Assembly (NCBI GenBank): GCA_964626405.1 | Contig: CAZVFE010000006.1 | Coordinates: 1 to 45,287, forward strand | Origin: CAZVFE01 sp964626405 | GTDB taxonomy: Bacteria; Bacteroidota; Bacteroidia; Cytophagales; Spirosomataceae | Length of the DNA stretch: 45,287 nt | Direction: 5' to 3' | Part shown: positions 1 through 8,490 of the stretch, piece after piece | How positions within the stretch are numbered: position 1 is the stretch's first letter | How the letters are laid out: the number at the start of each line of letters is the position of its first letter | Made by a program: the position numbers and the translations under genes | Notes under the pieces: generated by a model | What the model saw: the letters and a program-made list of their open reading frames with translations, nothing else | What the model was told of the DNA's origin: nothing | Databases searched by the model: none

Positions 1-317
1 GATTCAAAATTTTTGACTTTTTTGGAAAAATTAATGGAGCAACATTCATAGATGCCGGAAATATTTGGAATTTCAAACAAGGCAATGCCTATTTAGATGG
101 GAATTTTGATCTAACTAATTTTTACAAGCAAATTGCAATTGGAACAGGATTTGGAATAAGATGGGATTTTACTTATTTCCTATTAAGATTAGATATGGCA
201 TCCAAGGCTGTTGATCCTTCTAAAGAAATTGGAAAAAAATGGGTTCTCAACAAAACCGGTTTTGGAAATGCTGAGAACCCAGTATTATTTAATATTGGAA
301 TTGGTTATCCTTTCTAA
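1..317 (+). CDS. Omp85/BamA-TamA family outer membrane protein, C-terminal fragment
   Basis: The gene enters from outside the window and is open in the frame starting at base 3, giving about 104 residues before TAA at 315-317. The sequence shows alternating aromatic and glycine-rich beta strands (GATFIDAGNIWNF, GTGFGIRWDF, LLRLDMA) and ends in NIGIGYPF with a terminal Phe, as expected for the last strands and beta-signal of an outer membrane barrel. The GxxFxDxGN-type strand followed by a GxGxGIRWD strand is typical of the Omp85 surface-antigen domain (BamA, TamA, or the Bacteroidota lipoprotein TamL). It would act in inserting proteins into the outer membrane. Its stop overlaps the stop of the convergent transketolase gene in the four bases CTAA. 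Which Omp85 subfamily it belongs to cannot be told from this fragment. Confidence 0.7.
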   Translation, partial: FKIFDFFGKINGATFIDAGNIWNFKQGNAYLDGNFDLTNFYKQIAIGTGFGIRWDFTYFLLRLDMASKAVDPSKEIGKKWVLNKTGFGNAENPVLFNIGIGYPF

Positions 318-1270
318 GCTTTTCTTGAAATTGCTTTTTTAACTTTTTCAATTATTGAAGCCGCATTCAAACCATATTTATCCATTAATTGTGCAGGAGT
401 ACCTGATTCACCAAAGCTATCATTTACGCCAACATATTCCATTGGATAAGGCGTATTTTGAATCAATAATTGTGCGATAGAATCTCCTAAGCCACCGTTA
501 TATTGATGTTCTTCAGCAGATACCAAACATTTCGTTTTAGCAACAGATTCTAAAATAGCGTGATTATCCAAAGGTTTAATTGTATGAATATTAATCACTT
601 CAGCAGAAATACCTTCTTCCTTTAATTGATCTGCAGCTTGGATAGCCTCCCAAACCAGATGACCTGTTGCAAATATACTTACATCAGAACCTTCAATTAA
701 TTTAATCGCTTTACCTATCTCAAATTTTTGATTTTCTGGTGTGAAAATTGGAACAACCGGTCTTCCGAAACGTAAATAAACGGGTCCCTCATAATCAGCA
801 ATTGCAATTGTTGCAGCTTTAGTTTGATTATAGTCGCATGGATTAATTACCACCATTCCAGGTAACATTTTCATTAAACCTAAATCTTCAAGAATTTGGT
901 GAGTAGCACCGTCTTCTCCAAGGGTAAGTCCTGCATGTGAGCAACATATTTTAACATTCTTATTTGAATAGGCGATAGACTGTCTAATTTGGTCATACAC
1001 TCTACCTGTACCAAAGTTTGCAAACGTAGTTGCATAAGGAATTAAACCATTTATGGATAAACCAGCGGCTACACCCATCATATTGGCTTCTGCGATTCCT
1101 GTTTGAAAGAATCTCTCAGGAGAATTTTTGATAAAATCCTGTAATTTTAAAGAACCTACTAAATCGGCGCATAAAGCGACAACATTCGGGTTATTTTCAC
1201 TTAAATATTTCATTCCTGCTCCAAAGCCAGAACGTGTATCTTTTTTTTCTGTATATGTAAATGATGCCAT
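314..1270 (-). CDS. Transketolase, C-terminal (pyrimidine-binding) subunit
   Basis: A 318-residue protein equivalent to the second half of transketolase: Pyr domain (about 1-180, with the FFQTGIAEANMMGVAAGLS segment holding the conserved Glu that activates thiamine diphosphate, and HAGLTLGEDGATHQ), then the C-terminal transketolase domain (about 190-315). With the N-terminal subunit encoded 11 bp upstream it should form the heteromeric enzyme that moves two-carbon ketol units in the non-oxidative pentose phosphate pathway. The split form is common in Bacteroidota. It is the last gene of a five-gene minus-strand operon beginning with sucC. A 1-deoxyxylulose-5-phosphate synthase half is less likely given the partner and sequence style. 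Confidence 0.93.
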   Translation of the reverse strand: MASFTYTEKKDTRSGFGAGMKYLSENNPNVVALCADLVGSLKLQDFIKNSPERFFQTGIAEANMMGVAAGLSINGLIPYATTFANFGTGRVYDQIRQSIAYSNKNVKICCSHAGLTLGEDGATHQILEDLGLMKMLPGMVVINPCDYNQTKAATIAIADYEGPVYLRFGRPVVPIFTPENQKFEIGKAIKLIEGSDVSIFATGHLVWEAIQAADQLKEEGISAEVINIHTIKPLDNHAILESVAKTKCLVSAEEHQYNGGLGDSIAQLLIQNTPYPMEYVGVNDSFGESGTPAQLMDKYGLNAASIIEKVKKAISRKA

Positions 1271-1281
1271 TTTCCTACGTA

Positions 1282-2136
1282 TTAATAATCTCCTAAAGTT
1301 TCTGGTAATTGAGCTAAAGCAGCAGCTAATTGCTCGTCATTTGGTGCTATTCCATGCCATTTATGTGAACCCATCATAAAGTCAACCCCTGCTCCCATTT
1401 CTGTTTTCATTAAAATAGCAATTGGTTTTCCCTTTCCAGTTAATGATTTAGCTTTTGCTAATCCATCCACCACTTGTTGCATATTGTTACCTTCCATAGA
1501 AATCACTTCCCAACCAAAAGCACGATATTTTTCTCCTAGGTCTCTATTATTCATTACCTCAGAAGTTGGCCCATCTATTTGCTGACCATTTTCATCTATT
1601 ATGGCAATTAAATTATCAACTTGATGGTGTGGAGCATACATTGCAGCTTCCCATACCTGACCCTCGTCTTGTTCTCCATCTCCCATTAAACAATAAACTA
1701 AAGATGAATCACCTTTAAGTTTTTTAGCTTGAGCAGCACCAGTTGCAACAGAAAGTCCTTGTCCTAATGATCCAGAGGCAATACGAATACCATCTAAATG
1801 TTCATGAGTAGTAGGATGGCCTTGTAATCTAGAATTTATCTTTCTAAATGTACCCAATTCTTCTGTTGGGAAATACCCCCTTCTAGATAATGCCGAATAG
1901 AATACTGGTGAAATATGTCCATTTGAAAGAAAGAATAAATCTTCATTCTCACCTTTCATTGAAAACACTACCTTTCCATTTGATTCTGATAATTTCATTG
2001 CATCAAAATATAATGCAACTAATAAATCTGTACATCCAAGGGAACCTCCAGGATGCCCAGACTGGCAGGCATGAACCATTCTTAGAATGTCCCTTCTTAC
2101 CTGGGATGCCGTTTGTTCAAGTTGTTTAATATCCAT
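1282..2136 (-). CDS. Transketolase, N-terminal (thiamine diphosphate-binding) subunit
   Basis: A 284-residue protein matching the first half of transketolase. The start MDIKQLEQTASQVRRDI is followed by the SGHPGGSLG motif and the thiamine diphosphate/Mg motif beginning GDGEQDEGQVWEAAMY and ending near the IIDENG asparagine (about residues 150-185). It binds the diphosphate end of the cofactor and pairs with the C-terminal subunit encoded just downstream. The 9-bp gap to bcp upstream and 11-bp gap to the partner gene show co-transcription. The separation into two genes is a lineage trait rather than a frameshift: both have proper starts and stops and the frames are separated by non-coding bases. 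Confidence 0.93.
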   Translation of the reverse strand: MDIKQLEQTASQVRRDILRMVHACQSGHPGGSLGCTDLLVALYFDAMKLSESNGKVVFSMKGENEDLFFLSNGHISPVFYSALSRRGYFPTEELGTFRKINSRLQGHPTTHEHLDGIRIASGSLGQGLSVATGAAQAKKLKGDSSLVYCLMGDGEQDEGQVWEAAMYAPHHQVDNLIAIIDENGQQIDGPTSEVMNNRDLGEKYRAFGWEVISMEGNNMQQVVDGLAKAKSLTGKGKPIAILMKTEMGAGVDFMMGSHKWHGIAPNDEQLAAALAQLPETLGDY

Positions 2137-2145
2137 TTTTTTAAT

Positions 2146-2592
2146 TTAAAGGATTTGATTAGTATGATCCTTTGTATTTACTTTTTCAATAATATTTTCA
2201 ATAATACCGTTTTCATCAATTATAAATGTTATTCTTGCAGTTCCCATGTATTTTCTACCATACATTGATTTCTCCACCCAAACACCATAATCTTCAACTA
2301 TTTTTTTATCCTCATCTGCTAATAGAGAGAATTTCAATCCATATTTTTCTTTAAATTTAGTATGCTTCGTATTTGAATCAATACTTACCCCTATCACTTT
2401 ATAACCTTTTGCAGCAAGGGAATCTAAATTTTCATTTAAATTACAGGCCTGGGCTGTGCATCCTGGCGTATCATCCTTTGGATAAAAATAAAGAACAATT
2501 TTAGTCCCATTTAATTGATTAAAATCGATTAAATTTCCATCAGAATCATTCATGGAAATTAAAGGGGCCTTATCTCCGATTTTTAGCTTCAT
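2146..2592 (-). CDS. bcp: Thioredoxin-dependent thiol peroxidase (Bcp/PrxQ)
   Basis: A 148-residue peroxiredoxin of the PrxQ class, the usual length. The active-site segment DDTPGCTAQAC contains the peroxidatic Cys45 and, five residues on, the resolving Cys50, the typical atypical-2-Cys arrangement. The C-terminal VNTKDHTNQIL is a strong family signature. It reduces hydrogen peroxide and organic or lipid hydroperoxides in the cytoplasm using thioredoxin. It lies in the sucC-led operon, 2 bp from the FAH-family gene, so oxidant defence is transcribed with central carbon enzymes. A second peroxiredoxin of a different class lies at 19788. Confidence 0.95.
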   Translation of the reverse strand: MKLKIGDKAPLISMNDSDGNLIDFNQLNGTKIVLYFYPKDDTPGCTAQACNLNENLDSLAAKGYKVIGVSIDSNTKHTKFKEKYGLKFSLLADEDKKIVEDYGVWVEKSMYGRKYMGTARITFIIDENGIIENIIEKVNTKDHTNQIL

Positions 2593-2594
2593 TA

Positions 2595-3206
2595 TTATTT
2601 AATTTTGAGGTTAAAAAATTCCTTTTCTTCAATCTTACCAATTAGCGTATCATTTATGGCTATTTTACCTACTCCTGAAGGAGTACCAGAAAATAGGATA
2701 TCACCCGTTTTAAGAGTAAAATACCGACTAATATAGGCAATTATTTCTTCAATACCCCAAATCATCTCTTTTGAATTTCCTTTTTGAACAAGGGTATTAT
2801 TTTTTTCTAATGTAAACTCTACCCCTTGTAGATATTCTGGATAATTAAAAGGAATGAAATTACCTATTAAGGCTGAATTGTCAAAAGCTTTGGATATTTC
2901 CCAAGGCAAACCTTTTGATTTTAAATCATTTTGGATATCTCTAGCTGTAAAATCTATTCCTAATCCAATCTCACTAATATATTTATGGGCAAATTGAGGT
3001 TGAATATTTTTTCCAATTTTTCCGATTTTAAAAAGTAATTCAACCTCGAAATGTATTTCATTTGAAAAATCTGGTAGGTAGAAATCTTGTTCTTTATGGA
3101 TTATGGCAGAATCAGGTTTCATAAAAATGACCGGATTTTCAGGCCTTTCATTATTTAATTCCTTTATATGCTCCCCATAATTTCTACCTACGCAAATTAA
3201 TTTCAT
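2595..3206 (-). CDS. Fumarylacetoacetate hydrolase (FAH) family protein
   Basis: A 203-residue single-domain member of the FAH fold. The metal-binding acidic residues are in HFEVELL and GLGIDFTARDIQ, and the family signature SGTPSGVG is near residue 175. Its size and start (MKLICVGRNYGEH) match the FAHD1/YcgM branch, whose members are acylpyruvate hydrolases, oxaloacetate decarboxylases or oxaloacetate tautomerases. Being 6 bp downstream of sucC, an oxaloacetate-related housekeeping role beside the TCA cycle is an attractive inference, but the exact substrate cannot be read from sequence. Confidence 0.85.
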   Translation of the reverse strand: MKLICVGRNYGEHIKELNNERPENPVIFMKPDSAIIHKEQDFYLPDFSNEIHFEVELLFKIGKIGKNIQPQFAHKYISEIGLGIDFTARDIQNDLKSKGLPWEISKAFDNSALIGNFIPFNYPEYLQGVEFTLEKNNTLVQKGNSKEMIWGIEEIIAYISRYFTLKTGDILFSGTPSGVGKIAINDTLIGKIEEKEFFNLKIK

Positions 3207-3212
3207 AGAAAA

Positions 3213-4403
3213 TTATTTCAAAACCTCGGATACTAATTCTGCTGCATCTTTTAATAAAACTGCAGATCTAACTTTTAAACCTGAATTATTAATAATATCT
3301 GCACCTTCCTGAGCATTCGTTCCTTGTAATCTTACGATAATAGGAATATTTATTTCACCGATATTCTTATAAGCCTCAACAACACCATTTGCCACTCTAT
3401 CACATCTTACAATACCTCCGAAGATATTGATTAATATTGCTTTTACATTTGGATCTTGAAGAATAATTCTAAATCCTGCTTCAACAGTTTTAGCATTTGC
3501 ACCTCCCCCTACATCAAGGAAATTAGCAGGATCTCCGCCAGATAATTTAATAATATCCATTGTTGCCATGGCTAAACCAGCACCGTTTACCATACAGCCA
3601 ACATTTCCATCTAATTTAACGTAGTTTAGATCATTTGCTGAAGCCTCAACCTCTAATGGATCTTCTTCTAAAATATCTCTTAAAGCAGCTAAATCTTTAT
3701 GACGGTATAAAGCATTATCATCTAAATTAACTTTAGCATCTACCGCTAAAATTTTATTATCTGAAGTTTTTAATACAGGATTAATTTCAAATAAAGATGA
3801 ATCTGTATCAACATATGCTTTATAAAGGTTTTTGATGAAAACAACCATCTCTTTGAAAGCCTGGCCACTTAAACCTAAATCGAATGCTACCTTTCTAGCT
3901 TGAAAATCCTGAAGTCCAACTCTTGGATCAATCCACTCTTTTATTATTTTTTCTGGACTATGTTCGGCAACCTCTTCAATATCCATACCACCTTCTGTAG
4001 AAGCCATAATTACATTACAAGCTCTACCTCTATCTAATAGAATAGATAAATAATATTCTTTAGTTTCAGACTCACCTGGATAATAAACATCTTCACTTAT
4101 TAATACCTTGTGTACTTTTTTACCTTCAGGACCAGTTTGATGAGTTATTAATTGCATTCCAAGGATTTCGTCCGCTTTTACTTTTACGTCTTCTAAAGAC
4201 TTAGCAAGTTTAACTCCTCCCCCTTTTCCTCTACCACCTGCATGAATTTGAGCCTTAACAACAAACCAACCAGTTCCTGTTTGTTCTTTTAACTTTTCTG
4301 CTGTCGGAATAGCCTGATCTACTGAATCAACTAATAATCCCTCTTGAATTCTAACCCCGTAAGATTTTAAAATTTCCTTTGCTTGGTATTCGTGAATATT
4401 CAT
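3213..4403 (-). CDS. sucC: Succinyl-CoA synthetase (ADP-forming) beta subunit
   Basis: A 396-residue protein beginning MNIHEYQAKEILKSYGV, the standard start of SucC. An ATP-grasp domain fills about residues 1-240 (HAGGRGKGGGVKLA nucleotide loop, FEINPV metal/nucleotide site). The CoA-ligase domain follows with GNVGCMVNGAGLAMATMD and DVGGGAN. With the alpha subunit SucD, not in this window, it converts succinyl-CoA, ADP and phosphate to succinate, CoA and ATP. It is the first gene of the minus-strand operon reaching to 314. Only the beta subunit is here, which is common where sucC and sucD are unlinked in Bacteroidota. Confidence 0.97.
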   Translation of the reverse strand: MNIHEYQAKEILKSYGVRIQEGLLVDSVDQAIPTAEKLKEQTGTGWFVVKAQIHAGGRGKGGGVKLAKSLEDVKVKADEILGMQLITHQTGPEGKKVHKVLISEDVYYPGESETKEYYLSILLDRGRACNVIMASTEGGMDIEEVAEHSPEKIIKEWIDPRVGLQDFQARKVAFDLGLSGQAFKEMVVFIKNLYKAYVDTDSSLFEINPVLKTSDNKILAVDAKVNLDDNALYRHKDLAALRDILEEDPLEVEASANDLNYVKLDGNVGCMVNGAGLAMATMDIIKLSGGDPANFLDVGGGANAKTVEAGFRIILQDPNVKAILINIFGGIVRCDRVANGVVEAYKNIGEINIPIIVRLQGTNAQEGADIINNSGLKVRSAVLLKDAAELVSEVLK

Positions 4404-4489
4404 TGAATAAAAATTTTTGTTTTTAATTACTAAAATTACTACTTTCTTCTCAAAAATTATTCAGATATTTGATATAGATTCAAAATTCT

Positions 4490-4497
4490 CAAAATTA
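4490..4497 (-). promoter_or_regulatory. Possible -7 box for the sucC operon
   Basis: Reading the minus strand, these bases are TAATTTTG, a perfect match to the Bacteroidota -7 consensus TAnnTTTG. They lie about 87 bp upstream of the sucC start. No clear TTTG -33 box is seen at the usual distance, so support is moderate. Confidence 0.3.
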
Positions 4498-4506
4498 TCC
4501 AAAAAA

Positions 4507-5160
4507 ATGTTGGAATTGATAAATGTTTATAAAAGTATTGATAGTCAAGCTATTCTAAAAAACATAAATTTAAAAATAAATTCAAATGAATTAGTATCTA
4601 TACTTGGACCGAGTGGTTCAGGAAAGAGTACCTTATTAAATATAATGGGATTACTAATTCCTTATGACTCAGGGAAAATCATTTTTAATAATACTGAATT
4701 TAATTCATTAATTGAATCAGAAAAAAATCATTTTAGAAATAGAAAACTAGGTTTTGTCTTTCAATTCCATAATTTATTGGGAGAATTTACGGGAGAAGAA
4801 AATATTTTAATGCCTTTGTATATTCGGAATGAAAAAATTTCAAACCAAACCTTAAAAAATCTAAATAAACTGGTGGAAATATTGGGTTTAGGCGATTTAA
4901 TTAAAAAAATACCCTCCCAATTATCCGGAGGAGAACAGCAAAGAATCGCTATTGCAAGAGCATTAATAACAGAACCCGAACTTATCTTGGCAGATGAACC
5001 TACGGGAAATTTAGATGATGAAAATGCTCAAAATCTTTATCAAATTTTCCTTGAAATAAAAAAAGAATATAAAAATTCAATCGTTATGGTAACACATAAT
5101 GAAAAACTTACTAAAAATTCAGACCAAATCATTCGTATAAATTCCGGTATAATTTCTTAA
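4507..5160 (+). CDS. ABC transporter ATP-binding protein (LolD/MacB type)
   Basis: A 217-residue ABC ATPase if started at the ATG at 4507. An in-frame start at 4417 would add 30 low-complexity residues absent from the family, so 4507 is preferred. It has Walker A GPSGSGKST, the Q-loop FVFQFHNLL, signature LSGGEQQR, Walker B LILADEPTGNLD and the switch His in VTHN. The insertion style and length fit the LolD/FtsE/MacB group that powers lipoprotein release or efflux across the envelope. No permease gene is adjacent, so the membrane partner must be elsewhere. A weak -7-like GATATTTG lies at 4464-4471. Confidence 0.85.
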   Translation: MLELINVYKSIDSQAILKNINLKINSNELVSILGPSGSGKSTLLNIMGLLIPYDSGKIIFNNTEFNSLIESEKNHFRNRKLGFVFQFHNLLGEFTGEENILMPLYIRNEKISNQTLKNLNKLVEILGLGDLIKKIPSQLSGGEQQRIAIARALITEPELILADEPTGNLDDENAQNLYQIFLEIKKEYKNSIVMVTHNEKLTKNSDQIIRINSGIIS

Positions 5161-5190
5161 TGCCAAAAAACCTGACAAAAAAATAAAAGT

Positions 5191-5205
5191 CTGACATTTT
5201 TTCAG
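5191..5205. promoter_or_regulatory. Imperfect palindrome CTGACATTTTTTCAG (candidate operator)
   Basis: A 15-mer with inverted ends CTGA-N7-TCAG, located where the -33 region of the miaB promoter would sit. An additional CTGACA half-site starts at 5172. The identical 15-mer recurs at 9377-9391 upstream of groES. Two exact copies in two promoter regions of one gene cluster are unlikely by chance and suggest a shared protein-binding site. Confidence 0.55.
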
Positions 5206-5223
5206 TATTTCTTCATTTTTATT

Positions 5224-5231
5224 TAATTTTG
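5224..5231 (+). promoter_or_regulatory. -7 box of the miaB operon promoter
   Basis: TAATTTTG, a perfect TAnnTTTG match, lies 21 bp before the ATG at 5253. A start around 5237 would give a leader of roughly 16 nt. It also argues against a TTG start at 5229, which would be upstream of the transcript. The -33 position is occupied by the end of the CTGACATTTTTTCAG palindrome rather than a clear TTTG. Confidence 0.55.
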
Positions 5232-5252
5232 AAGTTCAATCTGCAATTTTTT

Positions 5253-6689
5253 ATGAGTCACGAAAATACAACTGAATCAATTGATAAGAATCCATACCAA
5301 TATAATGGAGAGGTTATGGATAAAGAATTTTTGAATACCAATAAACCTGTATATAAAAAAGTTTATATTGAGTCTTATGGTTGTCAGATGAATTTTGCTG
5401 ACTCTGAGGTAGTTACCTCAATTTTAATGGAGAATGGATACGGAACAACCACGAGTTCAGAGGATGCGGATGCAATTTTATTAAATACCTGTGCAATTCG
5501 AGAAAATGCCGAGCAAAAAATTCGTCATAGGTTAAAAAGTTTTGAAAATTTAAAAAAGAAAAATCCGGATTTAAAAATTGGCGTTTTAGGTTGTATGGCT
5601 GAAAGACTTAAAACAAAATTAATAGAAGAAGAACGAATTGTGGATTTAGTGGCTGGGCCAGATGCCTACAGGGATTTACCGCGTTTATTAGGGGAAACCG
5701 AAGCGGGTAACAAAGCCATTAATGTATTTTTATCCAGAGAAGAAACTTATGGTAATATTGAGCCAGTAAGATTGCATACGAATGGCGTTACTGCTTTTGT
5801 TAGCATTATGCGAGGGTGTAATAATATGTGTTCTTTTTGTGTTGTTCCTTATACCAGAGGACGAGAAAGATCTAGAGATTTACCTTCAATAATTGAAGAA
5901 TGTAAAAGTTTGTTAAATAATGGCTACCGCGAAGTTACTTTATTGGGGCAAAATGTTGACTCCTATAATTGGATCAATTCGGAAAATAATTCAAAAATTA
6001 ATTTTGCCAATTTATTAGAATCGGTGGCACAAATTGACCCAATTTTGAGAGTTCGATTTTCTACCTCCCATCCTAAAGATATTACGGATGAGGTATTAGA
6101 AACAATGAAAAGATATGAAAATATTTGCAAGAATATTCATCTCCCAGCCCAATCAGGAAATAATCGTATTCTGGATTTAATGAATAGAACTTATACTAGG
6201 GAATGGTATTTGGAAAGAATAAATGCAATTCGTAGAATTTTAGGGGAAGAATGTGGAATAAGTCATGATTTAATTGCTGGTTTTTGTTCTGAAACTGAGG
6301 AGGAACATCAGGATACTTTAAAATTGATGAAGGAGGTGAAATATGATTTTGGATATATGTTTATGTATTCTGAAAGACCTGGTACCCCTGCTCATAAAAA
6401 ATTAGCTGATGATGTTCCGGAGGAGGTTAAAAAGAGAAGGTTAGCTGAAATTATTGATCAGCAAAGGGCAGATTCTGATTATAGAAATAGACTTTTAGTA
6501 GGGACAATTCAGAAAGTTTTAGTAGAAGGAGATTCTAAAAGATCTAAAGAAGAACATTTTGGTAGATGTGATTCGAATAAAATGGTTGTTTTTCCAAAAA
6601 AAGGAGAGCAAAAAGGAGATTATGTTATGGTTAAAATCAATTCATGTACTTCGGGTACTCTTTTAGGAGAAATTATTGAAATACTATGA
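5253..6689 (+). CDS. miaB: tRNA-2-methylthio-N6-isopentenyladenosine37 synthase (MiaB)
   Basis: A 478-residue methylthiotransferase. The N-terminal UPF0004 domain carries the three auxiliary cluster cysteines (SYGCQMN, LNTCAIRENA, GVLGCMAER). The radical SAM domain has GCNNMCSFCVVPY (CxxxCxxC), and a C-terminal TRAM domain ends the protein. It inserts a methylthio group on i6A37 of tRNAs reading UNN codons, using two 4Fe-4S clusters and SAM. A TTG at 5229 in frame would add eight residues but lies within the promoter. Its stop overlaps the next start as ATGA, so translation is probably coupled to the sigma54 activator gene. Confidence 0.96.
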   Translation: MSHENTTESIDKNPYQYNGEVMDKEFLNTNKPVYKKVYIESYGCQMNFADSEVVTSILMENGYGTTTSSEDADAILLNTCAIRENAEQKIRHRLKSFENLKKKNPDLKIGVLGCMAERLKTKLIEEERIVDLVAGPDAYRDLPRLLGETEAGNKAINVFLSREETYGNIEPVRLHTNGVTAFVSIMRGCNNMCSFCVVPYTRGRERSRDLPSIIEECKSLLNNGYREVTLLGQNVDSYNWINSENNSKINFANLLESVAQIDPILRVRFSTSHPKDITDEVLETMKRYENICKNIHLPAQSGNNRILDLMNRTYTREWYLERINAIRRILGEECGISHDLIAGFCSETEEEHQDTLKLMKEVKYDFGYMFMYSERPGTPAHKKLADDVPEEVKKRRLAEIIDQQRADSDYRNRLLVGTIQKVLVEGDSKRSKEEHFGRCDSNKMVVFPKKGEQKGDYVMVKINSCTSGTLLGEIIEIL

Positions 6690-7990
6690 TAGATAAAAAC
6701 ATTGCTTCCATAAAGGCAAAATTTGGTATAATAGGTAATGATCCTGCATTGTTAAGAGCCATATCCGTGGCCGAACAAGTTTCTGCAACGGATATGACGG
6801 TATTAATTATGGGAGAAAGTGGATCTGGTAAGGAAAGCTTTTCAAAAATTATCCATAGTTTATCAAAAAGAAAGCATGGTGAATTTATTGCTATAAATTG
6901 CGGTGCTATACCAGAGGGGACGATTGACTCAGAATTATTTGGACATGAAAAGGGCTCATTTACTGGAGCTGTGGAATCTAGAAAAGGTTATTTTGAGGTA
7001 ACAGATGGAGGAACCATATTTTTAGATGAAATTGCTGAGATGCCTTTAGGCACTCAGGCTAGATTATTGAGGGTTTTAGAAAATGGGGAATTCATAAAGG
7101 TTGGATCTTCCAAGGTTCAAAGGACAAATGTCCGAGTGGTAGCTGCTACCCATGTAAATTTATTAGAGGCAATAGAAAAAGGTAAGTTTAGAGAAGATTT
7201 ATATTATAGACTTGCTACCGTCCCTATTTATGTTCCTGCCTTGAGGGAAAGAGGTACTGACATTGAATTATTATTTCGAAAATTTACCACTGATTTTTCT
7301 GAATTACACCATACCAGGCCTATCCAATTAACAGAGGATGCCAAAGATTTATTAATCCAACAACGTTTTCCCGGCAATATTCGTCAATTAAAAAATTTAG
7401 CGGAACAGATTTCTGTTTTAGAAGTTGGAGAAAGGATTTTGGATTCTGAGAGATTAAAATATTATTTAGATTTTAACGAACCCAATAAATCTTCTATGGT
7501 TAAATCATCAGAATTTAAATCAAGTGAAGAATCATTTTCAGAGAGGGATATATTATACAAGGTATTATTTGATTTAAGAAAGGATTTAACAGACGTTAAA
7601 AAGTTTATGTATAATTTTATTAAATCTAATGCAAATGATATAAATTGGGATAAAAATCAGGATTTAGAAATATTTTCAGATATAGTTGAGGAAGGGAAAA
7701 ATGGGATTCCAAATTTACTTCCAGAATCTTCTAAAAAACAGGAAGAAACTGAATGGAAAATCAATACAGAGCCCAACCATTCATTAAATGATGTAGAAGA
7801 TTTTGAAGCAGAGGAAGTGGAGAATTATGCTGAAGATATTACGCTATCATTAGATAAGCAGGAAAAGGATTTAATTATTCGGGCTTTAAAAAAGAACAAT
7901 AATAAACGTAAATATGCTGCACAAGATTTAGGGATTAGTGAAAGAACCTTATATAGAAAGATTAAACAATATGATCTTGAAGATTTATAA
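6686..7990 (+). CDS. Sigma54-dependent transcriptional activator (AAA+ and Fis-type HTH)
   Basis: A 434-residue enhancer-binding protein with no N-terminal receiver or sensory domain. The AAA+ domain starts almost at once: Walker A GESGSGKE at 43-50, sigma54-contact loop GSFTGA at 90-95 (the usual GAFTGA with Ala2 changed to Ser), Walker B FLDE at 112-115, and arginine-finger region REDLYYRL. A roughly 150-residue charged linker precedes a Fis-type HTH (about 395-434, AAQDLGISERTLYRKIKQY). It should remodel sigma54-RNA polymerase at promoters such as the one at 9403-9418. The gene overlaps miaB by 4 bp and lptE by 20 bp. With no sensory domain, its activity may be set by amount or a partner protein. 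Confidence 0.92.
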   Translation: MIDKNIASIKAKFGIIGNDPALLRAISVAEQVSATDMTVLIMGESGSGKESFSKIIHSLSKRKHGEFIAINCGAIPEGTIDSELFGHEKGSFTGAVESRKGYFEVTDGGTIFLDEIAEMPLGTQARLLRVLENGEFIKVGSSKVQRTNVRVVAATHVNLLEAIEKGKFREDLYYRLATVPIYVPALRERGTDIELLFRKFTTDFSELHHTRPIQLTEDAKDLLIQQRFPGNIRQLKNLAEQISVLEVGERILDSERLKYYLDFNEPNKSSMVKSSEFKSSEESFSERDILYKVLFDLRKDLTDVKKFMYNFIKSNANDINWDKNQDLEIFSDIVEEGKNGIPNLLPESSKKQEETEWKINTEPNHSLNDVEDFEAEEVENYAEDITLSLDKQEKDLIIRALKKNNNKRKYAAQDLGISERTLYRKIKQYDLEDL

Positions 7991-8486
7991 AAAACTTCTA
8001 GTAGTTTTCAGCTTTTTAGCTTTAACCTATTCTATGACAGCCTGTTATAGTTTCAAAGGTGCGAGTTTGCCAGCTGAAATTAAAACAATACAGATAAATA
8101 ACTTTAGGAATTCAGCTGCGGGTGGTCCACCAAATTTAACTTTGACCTGTAATGAAAAAATAAAGGAGTATTTTCAAAGAAATACAAGCTTAAAAATAAC
8201 AGTTGAAAAACCAGATTTATTATTAGATGGAAATATTGTAAGATACGACCTTACACCAGTAGCTCCTACTTCTGATGATAAAGCTGGATTAAATAGATTA
8301 ACCTTAACGATTGAATTTGAATTAAAAAATAATTTCAAAGATGAGGAAAGTTTTGTTCAGGAATTTTCATTTTATCAGGATTTTCCACAGAATCAAACTT
8401 TGGCAGACGTAGAAGATGATTTAATTCCAAAATTATTGGATCAAATAACATTAGATTTGTTTAATAAAATAGCTGGGGATTGGTAA
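7971..8486 (+). CDS. lptE: LptE-family outer membrane lipoprotein
   Basis: A 171-residue protein with a lipoprotein signal (positive residues K4, K7 and K8, a hydrophobic stretch, then SMTAC), followed by YSFKGASLPAEIKTIQINNF. The last is characteristic of the Bacteroidota LptE family. LptE plugs LptD in the outer membrane and helps deliver lipopolysaccharide to the surface. I start it at the ATG at 7971 because that places the signal peptide correctly; a start at 7938 would prepend 11 polar residues. It begins inside the activator gene (20-bp overlap) and is followed after 4 bp by the next gene. Confidence 0.85.
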   Translation: MILKIYKKLLVVFSFLALTYSMTACYSFKGASLPAEIKTIQINNFRNSAAGGPPNLTLTCNEKIKEYFQRNTSLKITVEKPDLLLDGNIVRYDLTPVAPTSDDKAGLNRLTLTIEFELKNNFKDEESFVQEFSFYQDFPQNQTLADVEDDLIPKLLDQITLDLFNKIAGDW

Positions 8487-8490
8487 ATTT

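Noticed and set aside
1282..2136. Frameshifted or broken transketolase
   Set aside because: The two halves are complete proteins with clean starts and stops and a gap between them, the normal two-subunit form in many Bacteroidota.
4417..4506. N-terminal extension of the ABC ATPase
   Set aside because: The 30 residues are AT-rich, unlike any ABC ATPase N terminus, and the ATG at 4507 gives the normal LolD-like length.
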